DNA from: a candidate division FCPU426 bacterium
Lineage (GTDB): Bacteria > Oederibacteriota > JAAXVQ01 > JAUVAV01
Direction: 5' to 3'
NCBI GenBank assembly: GCA_030619365.1
Contig: JAUXBQ010000082.1
Coordinates: 1-10,564, forward strand
DNA length: 10,564 nt
Every line of letters begins with the position of its first letter. Within the stretch, counting starts at the first letter, position 1. The notes under the pieces are model-generated. The model saw only the letters and a list, made by a program, of their open reading frames with translations. It was not told where the DNA came from and made no database searches. The translations under genes and the position numbers were made by a program. Shown here piece after piece: positions 4,885 through 10,564 of the stretch.

Positions 4885-5478
4885 ATGACTGAGAATCCCC
4901 AAACGAAGGAAGCCGTCTGGCACACGCTGTTGGAATTAGTTCCCCAGGCACGGAAGCTTTCCCAAGAGCAACGCCTGAAAATGACCGGGCTCATGCGCCA
5001 GTCGCTGCTCCTGCAGGAAAAGGATAAAAAGGAAGCGCAAAACGTGTACCGGTCGAAGGATGCGCCGGCGCTGCGGGCTTTGGTGGAGAGTCTGCCGTTC
5101 GCGGACCGGGAAGAGATCACACGGAGCGTCGAAGAACTCCAGTTGGACCCGGAAGAACGGGAAATGGAAATCGCGAATTGGGCGTTCCGCCGCCAATCCG
5201 CGGAAGGCGAGTTGCTCGTGCGGGAGCAGTTGGTGCCGTTCAAACTCGTGCGTTTGTACCGCGATTTTTTTCTTCTTCTCTGCCGGACGGTTGCGGAGGA
5301 TATTACCCTGGGTTTTAGCGCGGTTTTTGGAAAGTCGCCGGACGCGTTTTCCGGACAGACACTGCAAACCGGGGAGCAATCCTGGACAGGCTGGGTTTGG
5401 GTCAGGGGCGGGGAAGCGAACGAAGACCGGGAAGCGTTGGCGCAAATTCGCTCCCTGTGGAAAGAGATTGGCCGATGA
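4885..5478 (+). CDS. Hypothetical soluble protein upstream of psd
   Basis: A 197-residue protein that I do not recognise. It is strongly charged and mostly helical by appearance: acidic/basic stretches such as LSQEQRLKMTGLMRQ (about 24-38), QEKDKKEAQNV and LDPEEREMEIANWAF, then a more hydrophobic segment with RLYRDFFLLLCRTVAED (about 125-141) and a Trp-rich end (SWTGWVWVRGGE). No signal peptide, catalytic motif or metal site is evident. The ATG at 4885 is chosen over an in-frame TTG at 4873 because the AAAGGAG at 4866-4872 abuts the TTG; its 12-base distance to the ATG is somewhat long. Its stop overlaps the psd start (ATGA), so it is translationally coupled to the lipid genes. A role in membrane-lipid synthesis, or in coordinating it, is guessed only from that coupling. 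Confidence 0.8.
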   Translation: MTENPQTKEAVWHTLLELVPQARKLSQEQRLKMTGLMRQSLLLQEKDKKEAQNVYRSKDAPALRALVESLPFADREEITRSVEELQLDPEEREMEIANWAFRRQSAEGELLVREQLVPFKLVRLYRDFFLLLCRTVAEDITLGFSAVFGKSPDAFSGQTLQTGEQSWTGWVWVRGGEANEDREALAQIRSLWKEIGR

Positions 5479-6137
5479 AATTAAGCTTTACCCGCGAGGG
5501 CCGGATCCTGCTGTGGAGCCTGGTTTTTCTGATGAGCGTGGACCTGGCCGCCGGTATCCTGTTCGAGGGTTGGTTCCAAAGGCCGATGCTGGTGCTGGGC
5601 GGGCTGTTCGGCGCGTTGGCGCTGGTGGTTCTATTCTTTTTCCGGGATCCCGAGCGGAAAAGCGGGGCGACGCCGGAAGCGATTCTGGCGCCGGCCGACG
5701 GCCTGGTGGTGAGGGTGGACGAGGCGGAAGAATCCAGGCACCTGCGGGCGCCCGCGCAACGCATCGCGATTTTCATGCACGTGGGCAATGTGCACGTCCA
5801 GCGCGTTCCGAGCGAAGCGCGCGTGGAGTGGATTAAGCACCAGCCCGGGCGTTTTCGCCCGGCCCTGGACCAACGGGCAGCCAGCGACAATGAGCAGCAA
5901 TGGTACGCGTTTACCGGCCCCCGCGGTAAATACGTCCTGGTGCAGATCGCGGGTATGCTGGCGCGGCGCACGATCAGCTGGCTGGCCGAGGGACAGGCGT
6001 GCGCGCGCGGAGAGCGCCTGGGCATGATCGCCCTGGGCTCGGAAGTGGATTTGTATCTGCCCCTGAGCGCGGAGGTCAGCGTGCGGCCGGGAGCCCGCGT
6101 GAAAGCAGGGCAAACCGTGATCGGAGCGTGGCGCTAA
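5475..6137 (+). CDS. psd: Phosphatidylserine decarboxylase proenzyme (short type)
   Basis: Membrane-bound pyruvoyl enzyme converting phosphatidylserine to phosphatidylethanolamine; 220 residues, matching the short (PSD-A-like) class. Residues about 11-55 hold two hydrophobic segments (LLWSLVFLMSVDLAAGILF and VLGGLFGALALVVLFF) that anchor it to the inner membrane, followed by the family FFRDPER. The self-cleavage triad can be read: D75 in LAPADGLVV, H107 in GNVHVQRVP, and S189 in IALGSEVDLYLP. Cleavage between G188 and S189 would give the beta chain and a short alpha chain with its pyruvoyl N-terminus. Position 190 is Glu, unlike the LGST of the long class. The ATG at 5475 overlaps the previous stop. 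In-frame codons further upstream belong to the neighbour's coding sequence and encode nothing conserved. The next gene makes its substrate. Confidence 0.95.
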   Translation: MKLSFTREGRILLWSLVFLMSVDLAAGILFEGWFQRPMLVLGGLFGALALVVLFFFRDPERKSGATPEAILAPADGLVVRVDEAEESRHLRAPAQRIAIFMHVGNVHVQRVPSEARVEWIKHQPGRFRPALDQRAASDNEQQWYAFTGPRGKYVLVQIAGMLARRTISWLAEGQACARGERLGMIALGSEVDLYLPLSAEVSVRPGARVKAGQTVIGAWR

Positions 6138-6976
6138 TGGCCAAAGCGGCGAGACGGACGCAGGTGGGGGCCTACTGGCTGCCCAATCTGCTAACGACCT
6201 TCAACCTGGTGTGTGGGATTCTGGCCACTTTGCTGGCGATCGAGAACTATTCGTCCGGCCAGGCGACCCGTCTCGAGGATTATGCGGTCTCGGCCTGGCT
6301 GCTCCTGGCGGCCATGCTCTTTGATTTTCTGGACGGGAAAGTGGCGAGATGGACCAACGCGGTCAGTGATTTCGGCGTAAAAATCGATTCGCTCTCCGAT
6401 TTTGTCTCCTTTGGCATCGGGCCCGTGGTCATTGCCTACACGGCGCTGCTGCCGGCGACCTCGCCCGCGATTCAAATCGGGGCCTGTTTCCTGTTTCTAC
6501 TGGCTGGCGCCTTCCGGTTGGCCCGGTTTAATACTGAGTGCGAAACCGGTGGCGGCCAGCAGTATTTTTGCGGGTTGCCCATCCCGGCGGCCTCGGCCCT
6601 GATCTGCACGGTCGTCCTGATGTCCAGCGAGCCGGCGTGGGCGGGCGCACCGCCCCTGGTGGGTCAGTCTTTGTCCCCCTTGCCACCCGCCATGGCCAGC
6701 ACCCTGTCGGCCTTTTTACTGGTTGCGCTGGCGGGGTTAATGATGAGCCGTATCCCGTTTCCGGCCTTCAAGCGGTTCAATCGCCGCAATCTGATCATTC
6801 TGGGGGGCGCGGCGATTTTCTTCGGGGTGTTGTCCCTGCTTTTGGCCCTGGGGAACATCTTGTTTTTGATCATGTCGCTTTATGTCTTTATCGGGCTGTA
6901 CCAATATTTTCTGGACCGGGTTATCCGGCAGCATCAACCCCCCCGCCAGCGTGGCAAACGCCCAAGCGCGGGCTAA
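6137..6976 (+). CDS. pssA: CDP-diacylglycerol-serine O-phosphatidyltransferase (class II PssA)
   Basis: Integral membrane enzyme joining CDP-diacylglycerol and L-serine to phosphatidylserine and CMP; 279 residues. The CDP-alcohol phosphotransferase motif is complete at 63-88: D63-FL-D66-G67-KV-A70-R71, eight residues, G80, VKI, D84, SLS, D88. The first segment, YWLPNLLTTFNLVCGILA, is the usual N-terminal helix of class II PssA, and about seven transmembrane helices can be counted in all. RLARFNTE (about 128-135) and FCGLPIPAAS are also typical of PssA. The C-terminus is a short basic tail (RQRGKRPSAG). The ATG shares one base with the psd stop (TAATG), and GGAG stands ten bases upstream. With psd it forms the complete two-step route to phosphatidylethanolamine. 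Confidence 0.95.
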   Translation: MAKAARRTQVGAYWLPNLLTTFNLVCGILATLLAIENYSSGQATRLEDYAVSAWLLLAAMLFDFLDGKVARWTNAVSDFGVKIDSLSDFVSFGIGPVVIAYTALLPATSPAIQIGACFLFLLAGAFRLARFNTECETGGGQQYFCGLPIPAASALICTVVLMSSEPAWAGAPPLVGQSLSPLPPAMASTLSAFLLVALAGLMMSRIPFPAFKRFNRRNLIILGGAAIFFGVLSLLLALGNILFLIMSLYVFIGLYQYFLDRVIRQHQPPRQRGKRPSAG

Positions 6977-7004
6977 GAGAATTCATAGGAGTGTGACCAC
7001 TACC

Positions 7005-8936
7005 ATGGCGAAACATTGCGTGGCCTTGTCTTCCGAAAAAAAGATCGAAGTGCCGGAAGGAACGACCTTCAGCGAGGCGCTCAAACAACTGAATCCCGCG
7101 CTCTACGGGAAAGCCCTGGCCATCCAGATCGGGGAGCACGCCCTGGATTTGCAGGCCGAGGTACCTGGGGGTGAGCACCAGATCAAGGTTTTAGATTTTG
7201 CCTCATCCGCTGGGGAGGAAATATTCCGGCATTCCTCGGCCCACCTCATGGCGGCCGCGGTCAAGGAATTGTATCCCGAGTCCAAGGTGACCATTGGGCC
7301 GGCCATCCAGGACGGATTCTACTATGACTTTGACCGGGCCACGCCCTTTTTGCCGGAAAACCTGGGCGCCATAGAGGAGCGTATGCGGGAACTGGCCAGG
7401 AAAAAACTACCGTTTGTGCGCCGCACTCTCTCCCAGGCCGAGGCGCGGGAGCTCTTCGCCCGTATGGGGGAAGATTACAAACTCGAGCTGCTGGATGCCA
7501 TTGAGGACGACCAGGTTTCCCTGTATACCCTGGGTGACTTTGTGGACCTTTGCCGTGGCCCCCATGTCCCGCATTCAGGCGTCATCAAGGCCTTCAAACT
7601 GCTCTCCGTGGCCGGCGCGTACTGGCGGGGGGATGAGCGGAATAAAATGCTGCAGCGGATCTACGGCACCAGCTTTGATAAAGCCTCGGCGCTGGAGGCG
7701 TACCTGAACCGCCGGGAGGAAGCCAAGCGCCGTGATCACCGCCGCCTGGGCAAAGACCTGGACTTGTTCTCGTTCCATGAGGATTCCGGCGCCGGGCTCG
7801 TGTATTGGCACCCCAAGGGCGCGCTGATAAGGAAAATCATGGAGGATTTTTGGCGGGACGAGCATCTGCGGAACGGTTACGAGCTGCTCTACACGCCGCA
7901 CGTGGGACGGGCGCAGCTCTGGGAGACTTCCGGGCACCTTTCGTTTTACAAGGATGCCATGTACGCGCCCATGCAGATTGATGAAAACGACTACTACCTC
8001 AAGCCCATGAACTGCCCCTTTCACATTAAAATTTACAAAACCGATATCCGCAGCTACCGGGAAATGCCCATACGCTGGGCCGAGTTGGGGACGGTTTACC
8101 GCTACGAAAAATCCGGCGTTCTGCACGGGTTGTTCCGGGTCCGGGGATTTACCCAGGATGACGCCCATATCTTCTGCACCCGCGCCCAGTTGGAAGCGGA
8201 AATCCAGGAAGTGATCCGTTTCGTGCTCTTTGTCCTGAAGACCTTCGGTTTCGAGGAGTATCAAATATACTTGTCCACCAAGCCGGAAAAGGACACGGTC
8301 GGCGGGGAAGAGGCCTGGGAGGAAGCCACGCAGGCGCTGCGCAAGGCCCTGGAGGCCACCAACCTGCCGTATAAGGTGAACGCCGGGGCGGGCACATTTT
8401 ACGGCCCCAAGGTGGATATCGAGATCAAGGATTGCCTGGACAGAACCTGGCAATGTTCCACCATCCAGGTGGATTTCAACCTCCCCGAACGTTTTGACAT
8501 GACTTACATGGGCGAGGACGGCCGCGAGCACCGCCCGATCATGATCCACCGCGCGCTCATGGGATCCCTGGAGCGCTTTTTCGGCGTCATGATCGAGCAT
8601 TACGCGGGCGCGTTTCCGGTCTGGCTCTCGCCCATACAGGCCCGGGTATGCACCATTGCGGATCGCCACCAGGAATACGCCGTACAGGTTCTGAAGAAAC
8701 TGAAGGATGCGGGAATACGGGCGGACGCTGATCTGCGCGGGGACAAGATAAACGCGAAAATACGCAAGGCTCAGATGGAAAAGATCCCATACATGCTGGT
8801 TTTGGGGGACCGGGAAATCGAGCAAGGCCGGGCGGCCCTGCGCCTGCGCAGCGAGGAAAACCTGGGTGCCCTGCCCATGGATGAAATCATCACCAGGATC
8901 AAGACCAAAAGCGATAAAAAATCCCTGGATTTGTAA
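7005..8936 (+). CDS. thrS: Threonyl-tRNA synthetase
   Basis: Class II synthetase charging tRNA-Thr, 643 residues (E. coli 642). Order of domains: TGS (about 1-65); the editing domain with H76/H80 in HSSAHL and C183/H187 in DLCRGPH, which removes mischarged serine; the catalytic core; and the anticodon-binding domain (from about 545). Zinc ligands C337 (MNCPF), H388 (DDAHIF) and H515 (MIHRA) are all present. Motif 2 appears as RYEKSGVLHGLFRVRGFTQ and motif 3 as HRALMGSLERFFGVMIEHY. The ATG at 7005 is preferred because it starts the TGS domain, although AGGAG is 13 bases upstream, which is long. Upstream in-frame codons overlap pssA. The 28-base gap after pssA leaves no room for a T-box or attenuator, so it is expressed with the lipid genes. 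Nothing essential is missing. Confidence 0.97.
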   Translation: MAKHCVALSSEKKIEVPEGTTFSEALKQLNPALYGKALAIQIGEHALDLQAEVPGGEHQIKVLDFASSAGEEIFRHSSAHLMAAAVKELYPESKVTIGPAIQDGFYYDFDRATPFLPENLGAIEERMRELARKKLPFVRRTLSQAEARELFARMGEDYKLELLDAIEDDQVSLYTLGDFVDLCRGPHVPHSGVIKAFKLLSVAGAYWRGDERNKMLQRIYGTSFDKASALEAYLNRREEAKRRDHRRLGKDLDLFSFHEDSGAGLVYWHPKGALIRKIMEDFWRDEHLRNGYELLYTPHVGRAQLWETSGHLSFYKDAMYAPMQIDENDYYLKPMNCPFHIKIYKTDIRSYREMPIRWAELGTVYRYEKSGVLHGLFRVRGFTQDDAHIFCTRAQLEAEIQEVIRFVLFVLKTFGFEEYQIYLSTKPEKDTVGGEEAWEEATQALRKALEATNLPYKVNAGAGTFYGPKVDIEIKDCLDRTWQCSTIQVDFNLPERFDMTYMGEDGREHRPIMIHRALMGSLERFFGVMIEHYAGAFPVWLSPIQARVCTIADRHQEYAVQVLKKLKDAGIRADADLRGDKINAKIRKAQMEKIPYMLVLGDREIEQGRAALRLRSEENLGALPMDEIITRIKTKSDKKSLDL

Positions 8937-8960
8937 TATTGGTGGTTATTTTGTTTCTTT

Positions 8961-9040
8961 GCCACGAAGACACAAAGGCACCAAGAAAACAAAAAAGATG
9001 AATTATTGTTTTAAACTTTGTGTCTTAGTGCCTTGGTGGC
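8961..9040. repeat. Inverted-repeat element of degenerate 8-bp units
   Basis: Left arm 8961-8985 and right arm 9016-9040 are 25 bases each and match as reverse complements at 20 of 25 positions, around a 30-base AT-rich loop. Each arm is three copies of an 8-base unit of the form CACnAAGn, so the mismatches fall almost only at the n positions. A T-rich tract (9041-9058) follows, so it could also end the thrS transcript. This family of CACnAAG repeats is, from memory, seen in many environmental genomes. The rest of the 166-base gap shows nothing else. Confidence 0.7.
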
Positions 9041-9102
9041 TAATTTTTATTCTTTGTTAAAGCAGACCCCAAGTCTACCCAGGATTAACATAGGGAAAGG
9101 AA

Positions 9103-10311
9103 ATGACCGTGAGTAAAACGCAGGAGACCATCCGGGTGCCGGGATTCACCTTTGCCGGGATTCCCCTGGCCAATGAGCGTAAAAACTTAGGTCTCATATT
9201 TTCGGAAGTTCCGGAAACCGTGGGCGCCGCGCTTTTTACCCGGAATGATTTCAAGGCAGCGCCGGTCCTGCTGTCGCAGCGCCTGGAAGCTGAGGACAGC
9301 GTCAAGCGGGCCATAGTGGTGAATAGCGGCAATGCCAACGCGTTTACCGGCCAACAGGGATTGGCGCGGGCCGAGGCTGTGGTGCAATCCCTGGGGCAGC
9401 AACTGAAACTTCAGGACACGGCGTGCTATATCGCCTCCACCGGTGTGATCGGGCGGCAAATGGACCAGGACGCGATCCGTGACAAGCTGCCGGACCTGGT
9501 CTCAAGCCTGGGGGAGGACAAATTCAGCGATTTCGCGGAAGCCATACTGACCACGGATACGCGTCCGAAAATTGAAGCGAGTTGTTTCAAGCTGGGCGGG
9601 AAGGACGTGTCGCTGGCAGGCTGCATAAAAGGTGCGGGAATGATCATGCCGGACCTGGCGACCATGCTGTGTTTCGTGGTTACAGATGCGTCGATCACGG
9701 ATATATTGCTGAAAAAAGCCTTGCGTACTGCCGCAGGTCATACGCTAAATAGTATAACCGTGGATGGTGATACAAGTACCAATGATTCAGTATTTATACT
9801 GTCCAACGGGTTGGCGAAAAACCCTTGTATTGAAAAGGAAAACCAGGACTACTTTGTATTTGTGTCGGAATTGGAGCAGTTGTTGGAGAAATTGTCCAAA
9901 GCCTTAATCAGTGAAGCGGAAGGTGCAACCAAGCTGCTGACCATTGAAGTGCGCAAGGCCAAGGACGCGGAAACGGCCCGGGCTGTGGCCCTGTCAGTGG
10001 CAAATTCGCCCCTGGTGAAGACCGCTTTTTTCGGAGAACAGCTTAACTGGGGAAGACTTGTCATGGCCGTGGGCAAGGCCCAGACCGGAGCGGAAGCAGC
10101 ACTGCTTGACTTATACGTGAACGGGGTAAAAATAGTCGAACAAGGCGAGCCGTTGGACCATACAGCAGGGTACCGTGAGGCCGAAGCCTCTCTAAAGAAG
10201 AAAGACCAGCATGTGCACATTGATCTTAATCAGGGCCTGAATAAGCACAAAGTCTATACCTGCGATTATTCATTGGAATACGTCAAGATCAACGCGAACT
10301 ATATTTCCTGA
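9103..10311 (+). CDS. argJ: Bifunctional glutamate N-acetyltransferase/ornithine acetyltransferase
   Basis: Arginine biosynthesis enzyme that moves acetyl from N-acetylornithine to glutamate; 402 residues, the usual length. It is made as one chain that cleaves itself before the nucleophilic Thr. Visible: NSGNANA (74-80), the oxyanion site STGVIG (T113/G114), KGAGMIMPDLATML (176-189) with nucleophile T187, TVDGDTSTND, and GEQLNWGRLVMAVGKA towards the C-terminus. The loop has PDLATML where most members have PNMATML; the Thr is kept. The chain ends INANYIS, close to the family's usual tail. Whether it is also an acetyl-CoA-dependent synthase cannot be told from sequence. Start: ATG 9103 has AGGG seven bases upstream, while the stronger AAAGGA is too near; a GTG two codons on (9109) would suit that site. 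It is separated from thrS by 166 bases and probably has its own promoter. Confidence 0.96.
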   Translation: MTVSKTQETIRVPGFTFAGIPLANERKNLGLIFSEVPETVGAALFTRNDFKAAPVLLSQRLEAEDSVKRAIVVNSGNANAFTGQQGLARAEAVVQSLGQQLKLQDTACYIASTGVIGRQMDQDAIRDKLPDLVSSLGEDKFSDFAEAILTTDTRPKIEASCFKLGGKDVSLAGCIKGAGMIMPDLATMLCFVVTDASITDILLKKALRTAAGHTLNSITVDGDTSTNDSVFILSNGLAKNPCIEKENQDYFVFVSELEQLLEKLSKALISEAEGATKLLTIEVRKAKDAETARAVALSVANSPLVKTAFFGEQLNWGRLVMAVGKAQTGAEAALLDLYVNGVKIVEQGEPLDHTAGYREAEASLKKKDQHVHIDLNQGLNKHKVYTCDYSLEYVKINANYIS

Positions 10312-10365
10312 GAAAAAAACCGGAACCGCGAGATAGAGAGAAAATAATAAAGATCGATGGGTGTA

Positions 10366-10393
10366 TTTACTGATAATTGTAACGTCGTATAAT
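10366..10393 (+). promoter_or_regulatory. Promoter-like pair after argJ
   Basis: TTTACT (10366-10371), 16 bases, and TATAAT (10388-10393). The -10 box overlaps the 14-bp palindrome at 10389-10402, a possible operator. In AT-rich DNA such matches arise easily. Confidence 0.4.
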
Positions 10394-10430
10394 ATATATT
10401 ATGTTAACTAAAACCAGCAATTACAAAATA

Positions 10431-10439
10431 TGCTATAAT
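10431..10439 (+). promoter_or_regulatory. Extended -10 box
   Basis: TGCTATAAT is a perfect extended -10 (TGn plus TATAAT) with no good -35. Transcription would start near 10446 and run through the inverted repeats at 10502-10549. Confidence 0.4.
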
Positions 10440-10501
10440 CCTTCCAATAAGTTCAGCAAATTGGTGCCAGCCACTATTTATAAAAAAATCTAATGATGAG
10501 T

Positions 10502-10549
10502 TAACCATGGTTATGTAAGGTGTATGATATCACCTTAATATTATCATAC
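10502..10549. repeat. Cluster of palindromes with two mutually exclusive hairpins
   Basis: TAACCATGGTTA (10502-10513) is a perfect 12-bp palindrome. Next, TAAGGTG/CACCTTA (10516-10522, 10531-10537) and GTATGATA/TATCATAC (10522-10529, 10542-10549) can each form a stem but not both, since the left arm of the second lies in the loop of the first and its right arm lies outside. Confidence 0.5.
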
Positions 10550-10564
10550 CAATAAATATAATCA

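Larger units (their letters stand above)
10312..10564. other. AT-rich intergenic control region without a gene
   Basis: The 253 bases after argJ hold no convincing gene and are far richer in A and T than the rest of the window. They contain two promoter-like boxes, a 14-bp AT palindrome (10389-10402, ATAATATATATTAT) and a cluster of inverted repeats near the end. It is probably the upstream region of a gene beyond the window. Confidence 0.6.

Noticed and set aside
5060..5836. Plus-strand frame of 258 codons across the unknown gene and psd
   Set aside because: Arg/Gly-rich out-of-frame translation; psd and its upstream gene are supported in the other frames.
6976..7005. Possible T-box or threonine attenuator before thrS
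   Set aside because: Only 28 bases separate pssA from thrS, too few for a specifier stem or terminator/antiterminator.
7575..8825. Long open frame of about 416 codons on the minus strand
   Set aside because: It lies wholly antisense to thrS, whose frame has all catalytic motifs; the mirror frame shows no domain and arises from GC-biased codons.
8866..9060. 64-codon frame across the thrS end and the repeat element
   Set aside because: It overlaps thrS out of frame, and the rest is the inverted repeat read through; no ribosome site.
10401..10493. 30-residue frame starting MLTKTSNYK in the AT-rich tail
   Set aside because: No Shine-Dalgarno, overlaps a promoter-like box, and is expected by chance at this length.

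Overview
The window is 10.6 kb of bacterial chromosome, GC-rich in its genes, with all coding sense consistent with the standard bacterial code. The gene content (class II PssA, pyruvoyl PS decarboxylase, bacterial ThrRS, YebC, ArgJ, several PilZ proteins) fits a free-living bacterium that makes phosphatidylethanolamine and uses c-di-GMP, probably Gram-negative. The mix of perfect REP-like palindromes and PilZ genes recalls uncultivated lineages such as Omnitrophota or the PVC group, but that placement is from memory and weak. No phage, transposase, CRISPR or complete defence system is visible.

Positions 1-3862 are a signalling and decay zone. On the plus strand lie a receiver-like protein that has lost every phosphorylation residue and has a shifted frame at its start (1-394), and a PilZ protein (468-905). 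A minus-strand glucose-6-phosphate block follows: the C-terminal stub of zwf (2352-2537), an intact glk (1357-2346), and the N-terminal stub of pgl (1227-1352). This looks like an old zwf-glk-pgl operon cut at both ends. A short plus-strand membrane peptide (1059-1187) runs head-on into the pgl stub. On the other side of the block is a second PilZ, a paralogue of the first, split by one missing base (2767-3200). A third, intact PilZ (3281-3676) sits on the minus strand behind a 59-residue ribbon-helix-helix regulator (3683-3862). These two share a near-perfect promoter whose -10 box overlaps a tandem 10-bp repeat, the likely operator.

From 3941 onward the window is orderly. A 28-bp palindrome separates the divergent promoters. 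Then, all on plus: yebC (translation factor/regulator), an unrecognised soluble protein, psd, pssA, thrS and argJ. The unknown gene, psd and pssA overlap by 4 and 1 bases and thrS follows after 28 bases, so these four form one transcription unit. PssA makes phosphatidylserine and Psd decarboxylates it to phosphatidylethanolamine. Between thrS and argJ lies an inverted-repeat element built of degenerate 8-bp units. The last 250 bases are AT-rich with several palindromes and promoter-like boxes, probably the control region of a gene beyond the window.

The most informative observations are the two-sided truncation of the zwf-glk-pgl operon between two PilZ paralogues, the receiver without phosphorylation chemistry, and the RHH-PilZ operon with its operator. 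Two frame breaks and three truncations crowd into the first 3.2 kb, none in the rest, so that stretch is either decaying or poorly assembled.
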